Of a DNA stretch of 64,000 nt, positions 10,535 to 18,913 are shown one piece after another. Source of the DNA: Chitinophagaceae bacterium (GTDB lineage Bacteria; Bacteroidota; Bacteroidia; Chitinophagales; Chitinophagaceae); the NCBI GenBank assembly GCA_004028795.1, contig SAIW01000010.1:1-64000 (forward strand), read 5' to 3'. Both the position numbers and the translations under genes were made by a program. The notes beneath the pieces were generated by a model that was not told the origin of the DNA, searched no databases, and saw only the letters and a program-made list of their open reading frames with translations. Position 1 is the first letter of the stretch; every line of letters starts with the position of its first letter.

Positions 10535-10580
10535 ATGTATGCAGGGGTTAAACAACACTAAGTTAATACATTTATTACAT

Positions 10581-10588
10581 TATTTTTG
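10581..10588 (+). promoter_or_regulatory. Candidate -7 element of the K+ channel gene
   Basis: TATTTTTG fits the Bacteroidota TAnnTTTG -7 consensus and lies 17 bp upstream of the channel ATG. No TTG is seen at the expected -33 spacing, so this is tentative. Confidence 0.3.
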
Positions 10589-10604
10589 AGAAAAGTAAAT
10601 AAAG

Positions 10605-11573
10605 ATGGGTTTACTGAACAAATTCAACCGTTTGGCAAAGACAGAAACAGAAACGGGCTTAAGTACCAACAGCAATTATAATGGCGGAAGGTTTTTTAAC
10701 AACAACGGGGTGCCTAACATTCAGGTTAAGGGCATGAGTTTTTTCAGCAGGTTAAACCTTTACCATTCCATGCTTTCCATGAAAACATGGAAATTCCTTT
10801 GTATTATTATTCTTTTCTTCATAACCATCAATCTTATTTTTACTGCTGTTTATTTATTAATCGGCGTTGATCATTTAGGCGGAATGGTTGTAACCACCAA
10901 TGCAGATAAAATCGGCGAAGCTTTTTTCTTCAGTGCACAAACTTTTACTACTGTGGGTTACGGCAGAGTAAACCCTATTGGCTTTACAACCAGTGCTGTT
11001 GCTGCATTTGAAGCTTTAACAGGTCTAATGAGTTTTGCTTTGGTAACAGGTTTGCTGTACGGAAGATTTGCAAGGCCAAAAGCATTTATAAGATACAGTA
11101 AGAACGGATTATTTACACCTTTCAAAGATGGTGTTGCCTTTATGTTCAGAATTGTTCCCTATACAAAAAATCTGTTGGTTAATGTTGAAGCAAAAGCAAC
11201 TTTAGCCGTACGTGTTGAAGAGAACGGTACTATTAAAAACAAGTTTTATAACCTTCCTTTTGAAATTACCAAAGCCAATACTTTAACTGCCAACTGGACT
11301 TTAGTGCATATGATTAATGAAGAAAGCCCGTTTTACGGATTAACGAAAGAAGATATTCAAAACTCCGGTGCAGAAGTGTTAGTTTTTATTCAGGGCTTTG
11401 ATGAAACTTTTTCCAATACTGTTATTTCAAGAGGCTCTTACAGTTTTACTGAATTTGTTTACGGTGCTAAATTCCTGCCTATGTTTCATCCAACAACGGA
11501 TGGTAACAGTACAATTTTGCATTTAGATAAATTAGATGATTATGAAATTGTACCATTACCTGTTTCTTTATAA
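10605..11573 (+). CDS. Inward-rectifier (Kir-type) potassium channel
   Basis: 322 residues. Two transmembrane helices (about 62-86 and 128-152) flank a pore loop with the K+ selectivity filter TVGYG at residues 116-120. The C-terminal ~170 residues form the cytoplasmic immunoglobulin-like domain of bacterial Kir channels ('VRVEENGTIKNKFYNLPFEI', 'GFDETFSNTVISRGSYSF'). A tetrameric inner-membrane K+ channel is expected. It is divergent from the flippase gene and convergent with tpiA. Confidence 0.93.
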   Translation: MGLLNKFNRLAKTETETGLSTNSNYNGGRFFNNNGVPNIQVKGMSFFSRLNLYHSMLSMKTWKFLCIIILFFITINLIFTAVYLLIGVDHLGGMVVTTNADKIGEAFFFSAQTFTTVGYGRVNPIGFTTSAVAAFEALTGLMSFALVTGLLYGRFARPKAFIRYSKNGLFTPFKDGVAFMFRIVPYTKNLLVNVEAKATLAVRVEENGTIKNKFYNLPFEITKANTLTANWTLVHMINEESPFYGLTKEDIQNSGAEVLVFIQGFDETFSNTVISRGSYSFTEFVYGAKFLPMFHPTTDGNSTILHLDKLDDYEIVPLPVSL

Positions 11574-11578
11574 AACAA

Positions 11579-11611
11579 AACATCCTAAAAGTTTAAAACC
11601 CTCAGGATGTT
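11579..11611. terminator. Hairpin between convergent channel and tpiA genes
   Basis: AACATCCT pairs with AGGATGTT across a 17-nt loop. It lies between two stop codons, so it may end both transcripts; there is no strong T-run. Confidence 0.45.
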
Positions 11612-11644
11612 AATGATATATTTGATTTGATATATCTCCCACAA

Positions 11645-12406
11645 TTATTTCAACGCATTAATAATCGCTGTAAAATCATTAGCGATTAAGGACGCTCCGC
11701 CAACCAAACCGCCATCTACATCAGGCTGAGCAAAGATTGCTGAAGCATTATTAGCTTTTACACTGCCACCGTATAAAATGGAGATTTCATTAGCAACAGC
11801 CTCACCATATTTAGCAGCAAACTGTTGGCGGATAAATGCATGCATTTCCTGTGCCTGCTCATTGCTTGCAGTTTTGCCTGTACCTATTGCCCAGATGGGT
11901 TCGTAAGCAATAACCACTTTGGTAATCTGCCCTGCACTTAAATGAAATAAGGATTCTTCCAATTGCTTACCTACAAACTCATTTTGTGTATCGGCTTCAC
12001 GAATATGTAAAGGTTCACCGCAACAGAAAATGGGTGTAATGTTATACTCCAGACAAATATTTACTTTCTCTGCTAAGAAATGATTGCTTTCATTAAAATA
12101 TTCTCTGCGTTCACTATGCCCCAATACCACATACTGAATACCGATTGACTGTAACATTTCAACACTTACTTCGCCCGTATAAGCACCGCTTTTTTTGCTG
12201 TAACAATTTTGTGCAGCTACAAATACATTTTGCTTTCCGCTTAATTTTTGCTGAGCCATTGTTAAATAAGGAAAAGGCACTGCAAACACTGCCAATTGGT
12301 TATTACTTAAACTGTGTGGTGCAGCAATAATTTCATCTAATAATTGTTCTCCCTGTGCCAAGGTTAAATTCATTTTCCAGTTAGCCGCAGCTATTTGTTT
12401 ACGCAT
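11645..12406 (-). CDS. tpiA: Triose-phosphate isomerase
   Basis: 253 residues, standard length. Active-site residues are visible: Lys11 in ANWKMN, His97 in GHSERR and Glu169 in the signature AYEPIWAIGTGKTA. The phosphate-binding LYGGSVKANN and GGLVGGASL are intact. It interconverts DHAP and glyceraldehyde-3-phosphate in glycolysis. The next gene upstream on the same strand is a GlmU-like protein. Confidence 0.97.
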   Translation of the reverse strand: MRKQIAAANWKMNLTLAQGEQLLDEIIAAPHSLSNNQLAVFAVPFPYLTMAQQKLSGKQNVFVAAQNCYSKKSGAYTGEVSVEMLQSIGIQYVVLGHSERREYFNESNHFLAEKVNICLEYNITPIFCCGEPLHIREADTQNEFVGKQLEESLFHLSAGQITKVVIAYEPIWAIGTGKTASNEQAQEMHAFIRQQFAAKYGEAVANEISILYGGSVKANNASAIFAQPDVDGGLVGGASLIANDFTAIINALK

Positions 12407-12462
12407 GTTTTATTTTTATTTGGTTACAAACTAATTGTTATTAATTAAGCATCGTTGCGTCG

Positions 12463-12486
12463 CACTCTTGTACTGCAACAAGTGTG
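12463..12486. repeat. Small hairpin between the GlmU-like and tpiA genes
   Basis: CACTCTTGT pairs with ACAAGTGTG around a 6-nt loop in an 83-bp gap. It may attenuate or separate the transcripts. Confidence 0.35.
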
Positions 12487-12489
12487 GCA

Positions 12490-13617
12490 TCAATGCAAGT
12501 CATCAAAAATATACTTCAATATGTTTCGCTCCACATCAGTCAATTGTTTATGTTTAAATTGTTTCCAGTTATTAATATCTCTCATTGCTTTTTCAAATTC
12601 ATATTGATGATTTAATCCCCAACTGAAACTGTCAATTACTTTAGGCAACAATAACTCACCAAATACATTGGCAGCAACACCAATTACTGTTCCTGTATTA
12701 ATAGATGAGTTAATTGCTGTTCTGCTGTAATCGCCCATAATAACACCTGCCTTCAAACCCGCTTCTTCAAAGTTATCCGTAGCAGCATTCAACATCTTTA
12801 CAATACCTGCTGTGTTCTTTACATTGCTGTTGGTTGTACCTGCACCAAGGTTACACCACTCACCTATTACGCTATCACCCAAATAGCCATCGTGTGCTTT
12901 GTTACTGTAATTATTAATAATGGCATTTTTAATTTCACCGCCTGCCATTGCTTTAACACCAACAGTTGTAGCACCGTAAATTTTAGCACCCATTTTCACC
13001 AGACCATTCTCACACAATGCAAAAGGGCCACGTATTACAGCTCCTTCTAATACTTCTGCATTTTTACCAATATAAATCGGTCCGGTTGATGCATTCAGTG
13101 CAGCACATTCAACGCGTGCACCTTCCTCAATAAAAATGTCTTCGGGTTTTACAATATAATTAGTTGATGATATTGGCTGAGATACCCTGCCTTTGGTTAT
13201 TAATGCAAAATCCTTTCTTAATACTTCATCATTCCATTGAAACAATTGCCAGCAACGGGTTAGCCTTTTTACATTATCTACTTTATAAGCTTTATTTGCT
13301 TTATCTACTTCACCCCGATAAGCAATCCATCCATGCTCATCTTCAATTGATTCATTGGTTTGCAGTGCAAGTATTTGATTCATCAATGTATCATCAGCAA
13401 AAACAGCAGCGTCAACATAAATACTTTCATCAGTTGGTATAGCTTTATACAATGGCTGTAAATATGCCGTTGTTTGCACAAACACAGGTAAGCCTGTTTG
13501 TAAAGCCCATCTTTCTTTAATGGTTACTATACCGCAACGCAGGTCTGCCAAAGCTTTGGTAGCTGTTAAAGGAAACAGGTTGTTTCTTGCGGCATTATCA
13601 AATAAAACTATCTGCAT
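12490..13617 (-). CDS. GlmU-family putative sugar nucleotidyltransferase
   Basis: 375 residues. The N-terminal ~170 residues are a divergent nucleotidyltransferase-like domain beginning MQIVLFDNAARNNLFPLTATKAL. The C-terminal half is a left-handed beta-helix built of hexapeptide repeats (IYIGKNAEVLEGAVIRGPFALCENG, given here in broken form as evidence of I/V-G-x4 spacing). Such proteins are common in Bacteroidota and are called GlmU-like, but a classical G-x-G-T-R-M loop is not obvious at the N-terminus, so the substrate is uncertain. It overlaps no neighbour; the following gene upstream is 8 bp away. Confidence 0.8.
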   Translation of the reverse strand: MQIVLFDNAARNNLFPLTATKALADLRCGIVTIKERWALQTGLPVFVQTTAYLQPLYKAIPTDESIYVDAAVFADDTLMNQILALQTNESIEDEHGWIAYRGEVDKANKAYKVDNVKRLTRCWQLFQWNDEVLRKDFALITKGRVSQPISSTNYIVKPEDIFIEEGARVECAALNASTGPIYIGKNAEVLEGAVIRGPFALCENGLVKMGAKIYGATTVGVKAMAGGEIKNAIINNYSNKAHDGYLGDSVIGEWCNLGAGTTNSNVKNTAGIVKMLNAATDNFEEAGLKAGVIMGDYSRTAINSSINTGTVIGVAANVFGELLLPKVIDSFSWGLNHQYEFEKAMRDINNWKQFKHKQLTDVERNILKYIFDDLH

Positions 13618-13625
13618 TACTATGT

Positions 13626-14654
13626 TTATAATTTACCGTATTTAAAAATCAGTTTAATCCATAACCACACATTACTTATTTTTTCCATGTCTATAATTAA
13701 AGCCTTACGTGGTAAATACCTTAAATCCGGCATTGTTGCGTTGTTTCCCTGAATTTTTTTTAATTGCTCAACAGCCACTAAACCCAATGTATAAGTTGAT
13801 GCCATTACAATACTGAAATATTGCTTCAGGTTTTTTTTGTAAGGCAGTTGTGCAATACAATGTTTTAATTGTGCAATCTGGTGCAGGTAAATACTTTCCA
13901 CTTCATACACATTGGTGCAACGCGTAGCTAAGGTATAACTGTGTTGTTGTAAATCTTTATAGGTATCAAACAAATCGTTGGTAAGCTGAATCATAGTACC
14001 CAATAAATACCAGCATTGTTCTTCTGCTTTGGTGGGCTCTACATCTAAATAATAATTACAGAGCAAAACACTGTTACCGCCTTTCTCAAAAGTAATGTGT
14101 TGAATAGCTTCATTCGTTATATCCTTATCAAATTGTTTTAAAGAAAGCTGTTGTGCAGTAAACACTTTATCTAACACCTGCAGGTATGCTTCTTTTCTTT
14201 TTACTTCATTCAGTAAAAACAAATGACTTTCTACAAAAACATTTTCATCAAAAGATGCAGGTTGATATTGTTGCGGTTGATAAAAAATAGCTGCAATCTG
14301 CTCTGCCGTATGTGTTTTATTATCCCAGAAATTATCAAATACAGAACTGCAGATAAAATAATGTACGCTGCGTAACTGCTCAGTTTTATTGGTAGACCTT
14401 CCATGTAAGGCAGTAAAACTATCATTTACAATAGGCAGGTAAAGGCTGTGACTTTTGGTAATTTTCTTAAAAGTAAACTCATCAAATTGGCCATTTAATC
14501 TTGCTTCAACACTATGCAGATAAGTTGTTGCATCTATGGCAGCCTGCTTTCTTACAGCAGGCAGTTTAAATGCAAACTTTACAAGAATAAAAATAAAACG
14601 CAGTACGTACATTGCAACAAATATCAATCCCTTAACAGCAAATTCCAAAAGCAA
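13626..14654 (-). CDS. Isoprenoid-synthase-like all-alpha protein, function unknown
   Basis: 342 residues, mostly helical, with a hydrophobic N-terminal helix (1-30). Two acidic motifs resemble class I terpenoid synthase metal sites: DNFWD at 107-111 (compare DDxxD) and NDLFDTYKD at 226-234 (compare the NSE motif). The spacing of ~115 residues also suits that fold. The similarity is read by eye only; the protein could be a catalytically altered relative. It lies 8 bp upstream of the GlmU-like gene on the same strand, so the two are likely cotranscribed. Confidence 0.5.
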   Translation of the reverse strand: MLLEFAVKGLIFVAMYVLRFIFILVKFAFKLPAVRKQAAIDATTYLHSVEARLNGQFDEFTFKKITKSHSLYLPIVNDSFTALHGRSTNKTEQLRSVHYFICSSVFDNFWDNKTHTAEQIAAIFYQPQQYQPASFDENVFVESHLFLLNEVKRKEAYLQVLDKVFTAQQLSLKQFDKDITNEAIQHITFEKGGNSVLLCNYYLDVEPTKAEEQCWYLLGTMIQLTNDLFDTYKDLQQHSYTLATRCTNVYEVESIYLHQIAQLKHCIAQLPYKKNLKQYFSIVMASTYTLGLVAVEQLKKIQGNNATMPDLRYLPRKALIIDMEKISNVWLWIKLIFKYGKL

Positions 14655-14695
14655 TAATGGCAGATAGTCGTTTCATTCTTAAGTGAGTTATTTCT

Positions 14696-14749
14696 CGCGG
14701 AAAACACGGAAAACGCTGAATATTTTCTGTGTTTTCCGTGTTTTCTGCG
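14696..14749. repeat. Inverted repeat GAAAACACGGAAAAC / GTTTTCCGTGTTTTC
   Basis: A near-perfect 19-bp inverted repeat (14696-14714 and 14731-14749) includes the ends CGCGG and CTGCG. Its right arm is the left end of the direct repeat described next. It lies in the gap between two divergent genes and could form a strong hairpin. Confidence 0.7.
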
Positions 14750-14935
14750 AGCCATATTGTATAATTTCTTCTGTGAATGAAATAATCTGCCATTTCATTC
14801 GGTATGATGTAAATCGTAATAAGCAAAAGCCGCAAAATATTTCTGTGTTTTCCGTGTTTGCTGCGAGCCATATTGTATAATTTTCTTCTGTGAATGAAAT
14901 AAACTGCCATTTCATTCGGCATGATGTAAATCGTA
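14724..14935. repeat. Direct repeat, two ~95-bp copies
   Basis: Copies at 14724-14818 and 14840-14935 differ at only a few bases and are separated by 21 bp. Each contains an internal palindrome, GAATGAAAT-8-ATTTCATTC. Open frames across the repeat (both strands) are artefacts. The right copy ends 26 bp before the chosen start of the P5C dehydrogenase gene, so the repeat occupies its upstream region. Confidence 0.85.
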
Positions 14936-14961
14936 TCTTGCAGCCCTTAAAAAAAGCACAC

Positions 14962-16593
14962 ATGAATCTCGGATATTTCTCTTACCCCTTACCTGCCAAT
15001 GAGCCTGTTTTAAGCTATGCCCCCAACAGTGCGGAAAAATTGAAACTGAAACAAACTTTAGCAGAGCTGAAAAGTACAGAAGCTGATATACCCATGTACA
15101 TTGGCAGTAAAGAAATAAGAACCAATAAAAAAGTAGCCATCCATCCACCGCATGAAATAAAACATACCCTCGGTTATTTTCATGAAGGCGAAGAAAAACA
15201 TGTACTGCAAGCTATAGATGCAGCTTTGGCAGCAAAGCCTATGTGGGAGAATATGAGTTGGGAAAGCAGGGCTTCCATCTTTTTAAAAGCAGCCGATTTA
15301 ATCAGCACCAAGTACCGCAGTTATATGAACGGTACCACTATGCTTGGACAAAGTAAAAATGCTTATCAGGCAGAGATTGACAGTGCCTGTGAATTGATAG
15401 ACTTCCTTCGTTTTAATGTGCATTTTTTAAGTGAGATATACCAACAACAACCCATCAGCGGGCCGGGTATGCACAACCGTATGGAATGGCGGGCATTAGA
15501 AGGTTTTGTATTAGCCGTAACACCTTTCAATTTTACTGCTATCGGTGGTAATTTACCAACCAGTGCTGCCATGTGTGGCAATGTAGTGGTATGGAAACCT
15601 GCCAATACACAGGTTTATTCTGCACAAATGTTTATGCGTATTTTAAAAGAAGCAGGCTTGCCCGATGGTGTTATTAATTTAATTTATGTAGATGGACCAA
15701 CATTAGGTAAAGTATGTTTTAACCACAGAGACTTTGCAGGTGTGCATTTTACAGGAAGCACTGGTGTGTTTAACAATATGTGGGAAACCATCGGTAAGAA
15801 TATGAGCCTGTTTAAAACCTATCCGAGAATTGTGGGAGAAACTGGCGGTAAAGATTTTGTACTGGCACATAAAAGTGCAGATGCAGATGTGGTGGCTACT
15901 GCTTTATTACGAGGTGCTTTTGAGTTTCAGGGACAAAAATGTTCTGCCGCTTCCAGAGCTTATATACCAAGCAATATTGCCAATGCGGTAAAGAAGAAAT
16001 TAATAGCAGGTATTAGCAGTATGCGAATGGGATCGGTTGAAAACTTTACCAATTTTATTAATGCAGTAATTGATGAAAAAAGTTTTGATAAAATTAAAAG
16101 CTATATAGATAAAGCCAAGCGTAGCAAGAATGCAACTATTATTGCCGGTGGTGAATGCAATAAAAAAGAAGGTTATTTTATACAGCCTACTGTTATAGAA
16201 ACTACCGACCCTACCTATATAACCATGTGCGAGGAAATTTTTGGCCCGGTATTAACCATTTATGTATACCCTGCCAACAATTTTGAAGAAGCTCTGCAAT
16301 TGGTAGATACTACCAGCCCTTATGCATTAACAGGTGCAGTTATTGCCACAGATAAAGCTGCTGTTGAATTGGCTACTAATAAACTTAGACATAGTGCAGG
16401 TAATTTTTATATTAACGATAAACCAACCGGTGCAGTAGTTGGTCAGCAGCCTTTTGGCGGTGCCAGAGCCAGCGGCACCAACGATAAAGCAGGCAGCATG
16501 CTAAACTTATACCGTTGGTTAAGTGCCAGAACGATTAAAGAAACTTTTAATCCGCCGGTTGATTATACCTATCCTTTTTTAAGTGAGGAATAG
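14962..16593 (+). CDS. pruA: L-glutamate gamma-semialdehyde (P5C) dehydrogenase
   Basis: 543 residues from ATG 14962 (MNLGYFSYPLP); the frame is open from 14890 but the added part is repeat sequence. Aldehyde dehydrogenase residues: general base Glu293 in VGETGGKDF and nucleophile Cys327 in GQKCSAASR; NAD-site 'FTGSTGVFNNMW'. Length and the N-terminal 'YIGSKEIRTNKKVAIHPPHE' match the stand-alone P5CDH of proline catabolism, which oxidises glutamate semialdehyde to glutamate. The proline dehydrogenase gene is not in the window. Confidence 0.92.
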   Translation: MNLGYFSYPLPANEPVLSYAPNSAEKLKLKQTLAELKSTEADIPMYIGSKEIRTNKKVAIHPPHEIKHTLGYFHEGEEKHVLQAIDAALAAKPMWENMSWESRASIFLKAADLISTKYRSYMNGTTMLGQSKNAYQAEIDSACELIDFLRFNVHFLSEIYQQQPISGPGMHNRMEWRALEGFVLAVTPFNFTAIGGNLPTSAAMCGNVVVWKPANTQVYSAQMFMRILKEAGLPDGVINLIYVDGPTLGKVCFNHRDFAGVHFTGSTGVFNNMWETIGKNMSLFKTYPRIVGETGGKDFVLAHKSADADVVATALLRGAFEFQGQKCSAASRAYIPSNIANAVKKKLIAGISSMRMGSVENFTNFINAVIDEKSFDKIKSYIDKAKRSKNATIIAGGECNKKEGYFIQPTVIETTDPTYITMCEEIFGPVLTIYVYPANNFEEALQLVDTTSPYALTGAVIATDKAAVELATNKLRHSAGNFYINDKPTGAVVGQQPFGGARASGTNDKAGSMLNLYRWLSARTIKETFNPPVDYTYPFLSEE

Positions 16594-16682
16594 AGAACAG
16601 GAGTCTGGAGATAGAAGTCAGGAGACGGGAGACGGAAAATAGAAGTCTGGAGAGAAGCCAGAAGACGGGAGACAGAAGTCAG
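16594..16682. repeat. Degenerate heptamer tandem repeat, family A
   Basis: About 12 units with a 7-bp period and consensus near GAGACGG/AAGTCAG, starting directly after the P5CDH stop. Example units in order: GAGTCTG, GAGATAG, AAGTCAG, GAGACGG, GAGACGG, AAAATAG, AAGTCTG. One length change breaks the phase near 16650-16661. A related run lies at 53243-53290. It is non-coding. Confidence 0.8.
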
Positions 16683-16717
16683 CTATTACATTTCACGAAC
16701 ATTTTAATAAACCATAC

Positions 16718-16747
16718 AAAAAGCCTTGCCATTGCAGGGCTTTTGTT
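16718..16747 (+). terminator. Terminator downstream of pruA
   Basis: AAGCCTTGC pairs with GCAGGGCTT (one G-T wobble), preceded by an A-run and followed by TTTTGTTTG. It resembles the 3805-3838 terminator. Confidence 0.65.
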
Positions 16748-17261
16748 TGTTAAGCACCTGCAGATTGAATAGTTGAACAGGGCATTAAGCTTAGATACCA
16801 ATTCGTTGAATAAAACATATTAATAACTGCAGTAAGCTGCAAATTTTCTGACAGTATTTCCGAATTCCGAACCATTCCCGAAGCAAACACGAAGGAGACA
16901 CGAACCAAACCAAGAGAAAGTAATACAAAAACCCTGAAAATTAACTGCAATTATGGCAAAACATGCTTATATATGCTGCTTCTAATGCCATTTATTGCCG
17001 TATTGAAATAAGCATTTTGATACAAAGTATTCTTTTTTTGTTGAGTAAATTTTCGATAAAATAACAGAGATATGTGTAAGTAAACAGATTTTTATTTACA
17101 TTCATATTCCCACTCAATAAATTTTGCTTTATTATTTTTTTTCTTTTATATCTTAATTACTCAGGTAAATGTATTTGAGTGTGGCTTTGCCATAATTTTT
17201 TTAAATAGTATGTTACCTAAAGTTGCTTACAAATTAGTTAATTATAACAGTAAGAGTAAAA
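16748..17261. other. Gap of ~510 bp without a supportable gene
   Basis: AT-rich sequence. Between 16858 and 16915 the word CGAA recurs every 8-10 bp on the + strand. A 66-codon frame on the - strand (16750-16950) has no recognisable content and is not called. The rest holds poly-T tracts leading up to the recombinase remnant. Confidence 0.5.
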
Positions 17262-17615
17262 TTGCATAAACCAATGCCCGCCAAATATTTATTTGAAGGA
17301 ATGGAAGTTGGTAAACCTATGAGCGTTAGAACTTTTCAGGAAGTATTTGCATAAGCTATGTAAAAAGCTAATGTTCACAAAAAGTTCAGCTTTCACTCAT
17401 TAAGGCACAGTTTTGCAACACATTTATTGGAGAAAGGAGTTGACATTAGATACATAAAGGATTTGCTTGGCCATTTTAGTATTAAAACAACCGAGCGTTA
17501 CTTACATGTTGCAAGAGAAAAATTAGTGTATATAGCCAGCCCGTTAGACTATTTATTTAAGGGTGAAAACTCGCCTGCAAAAATTGGATTGGCGAAACCC
17601 GAAAAGCCGAGGTAA
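17262..17615 (+). pseudogene. Tyrosine recombinase (integrase) remnant with two in-frame stops
   Basis: In one + frame the C-terminal catalytic part of a XerC/D-like recombinase can be followed: KYLFEGMEVGKPMSVRTFQEVF, then TAA at 17352 and TAA at 17361, then HSLRHSFATHLLEKG (HxLRH box), LLGHFSIKTTERYLHV (LLGH box and catalytic Tyr) and an ASPLDYLF end. The stops fall where related enzymes read K/Q codons. The N-terminal ~two thirds is absent. It ends ~80 bp before the first cassette of the array and points in the same direction as the cassettes. Identity as a former integron integrase is inference; it could be an unrelated phage-type integrase. Confidence 0.85.
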
Positions 17616-17699
17616 TATTTTTTTATGGGTCTGCACCCGTTGATTATCAATTACTTAATTTTTTAATACTATATTAGCAACTGCAACAATTAATGTGTT
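17616..17699 (+). other. Leader between recombinase remnant and first cassette; candidate attI-like site
   Basis: The first cassette opens at GTTGTACGC (17697). The bases before it do not show the 3' arm found at every internal boundary, which is expected for an attI-like primary site. A short palindrome, AACAATTAATGTGTT, ends at the boundary. No independent evidence for recombination here. Confidence 0.3.
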
Positions 17700-17711
17700 G
17701 TACGCTACTTT

Positions 17712-18188
17712 ATGAAACTTACTTTAAAGCAGTTAACCAAAGACATAACAAAAATAGACACTGAAGACATCTTATCATGTTGGCAATGGCGACTTAAAAA
17801 CATGAAAGCTATTGTCTGTATTTCAGTCTTAGGTGATATTTTTTTATTGGGACAAGACGATGCTATTTATTGGCTTCAAACTGACAATGGTGACTTGACA
17901 AAAATCGTAGACTCATTTGAACAATTTCAACAATCTCTAATCGACGAAGAAAAGATTGACAATTGGTTTCTTCCACAGCTAATCGAGAAATTAATAACTG
18001 CCGGAAAGACTTTAAAAGAAAATGAAGTTTATAGTTATAAAAAACTTCCTGTCATTGGAGGAGCATATTCGATTGATAATATTGATCCAACGGACATGAG
18101 TGTCCACTTTGCATTTAGTGGACAAATATGTGAGCAAATTAAAGATTTGCCAGACGGGACAAAAGTTAACATCAAGTATGAAAATTAA
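17712..18188 (+). CDS. Cassette 1 protein, unknown function
   Basis: 158 residues, soluble, no signal peptide or membrane helix. Notable stretches are LSCWQWRLKNMKAIVCISVLG and DAIYWLQTDNGDL in the first half; these resemble a small cytoplasmic T6SS-immunity/SMI1-like layout (DUF1851-type C-terminus 'WFLPQLIEKLITAGK'), an impression I cannot verify. ATG lies 15 nt after the cassette opening, leaving almost no leader. The stop precedes the closing AAC by ~13 bp. Confidence 0.7.
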   Translation: MKLTLKQLTKDITKIDTEDILSCWQWRLKNMKAIVCISVLGDIFLLGQDDAIYWLQTDNGDLTKIVDSFEQFQQSLIDEEKIDNWFLPQLIEKLITAGKTLKENEVYSYKKLPVIGGAYSIDNIDPTDMSVHFAFSGQICEQIKDLPDGTKVNIKYEN

Positions 18189-18201
18189 AATTGCAGCGTA
18201 C

Positions 18202-18328
18202 AACAAAGCATTTGCCGTTATTGCGGTGGACGACAAACAAGCAGCTGAACATTTTTTCTTTATTGAACTAAACAATTAATTCAACAACATAATTTCAAAT
18301 ACCGCATCAACGCAAATGCGGAAACGTT
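18202..18328 (+). other. attC-like site 1
   Basis: 127 bp. Arms: AAC-AAA-GCATTTGC ... GCAAATGC-GGAAAC-GTT, giving spacers of 3 and 6 nt; a second stem GCGGT/ACCGC lies inside. GCAGCGTACAAC before the left box matches, as reverse complement, GTTGTACGCTAC at the opening of cassette 1 (11 of 12). Confidence 0.75.
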
Positions 18329-18371
18329 GGTGGCAATTGAAGCAGTCAATAAGTCGCAGTCAGAAATTTTC

Positions 18372-18905
18372 ATGGCAACAAATACTCTATCCGGTAAACA
18401 TTTGTACAGTCGAGGTTGGTTTGGACTAATTCCGCTAATTGGAGGCTTTGTTGGACTGACCATGATTTTATTGGGTGTGTTCAAGTACAAAGACAAAAAA
18501 CTCATCCTTATTGGTTCGGCAGCCTTGTTGTTTACGGTTGTTTTTTATTCCAGCATGTACTTCTATTTTGAACGGAGTAAGTTGTTTCGGGAGAACTTCT
18601 CGACCTTTTGCCAGCCGTACATGAATGAACTTGTGAAGAGCATTGAGTTTTACAAAACAGAGAACGGGCATTATCCTGACAGCCTAGATGAGCTAACTAA
18701 AAGCAGTAACCTAGTTCGAATTGACGACCCTATTTCACAAAGCAAGGCTGACAACAAGAGGCAGTTTTATTACAAACGGTTGGGTGACAAATACACGCTG
18801 TTTTCTTCTGGCGTAGACCGCATACCTTACAACAGCGACGACATCTTTCCGTCACCAAATCTTTTGGACAATGACAAAACTGGACTTGTGAAACCAACTG
18901 ACTAA
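18372..18905 (+). CDS. Cassette 2 protein: membrane anchor plus GspG-like C-terminal domain
   Basis: 177 residues from ATG 18372; the frame is open from TTG 18327, but that codon lies on the recombination point, so ATG is preferred. Two helices (about 17-37 and 44-64) are followed by a domain with 'IEFYKTENGHYPDSLDEL', then 'DPISQSKADNKRQFYYKR' and 'YTLFSSGVDRIPYNSDDI', the layout of the pseudopilin GspG C-terminal fold (x-NG-x-YP-x-L-x-L, then SxGxD). It lacks the pilin N-terminal cleavage site, so it is a pilin-like domain on a different anchor. Confidence 0.7.
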   Translation: MATNTLSGKHLYSRGWFGLIPLIGGFVGLTMILLGVFKYKDKKLILIGSAALLFTVVFYSSMYFYFERSKLFRENFSTFCQPYMNELVKSIEFYKTENGHYPDSLDELTKSSNLVRIDDPISQSKADNKRQFYYKRLGDKYTLFSSGVDRIPYNSDDIFPSPNLLDNDKTGLVKPTD

Positions 18906-18913
18906 CAGCCACC

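Noticed and set aside
14632-14963. Overlapping frames of 91-96 codons on the - strand and a 65-codon frame on the + strand
   Set aside because: They are translations of the two copies of the direct repeat and repeat the same peptide.
16750-16950. 66-codon frame on the - strand
   Set aside because: No start context or domain; it contains the CGAA-periodic stretch.
17427-17615. Intact 62-codon gene starting at TTG 17427
   Set aside because: It is only the tail of the recombinase frame; homology continues upstream through two stop codons, so it is a pseudogene.
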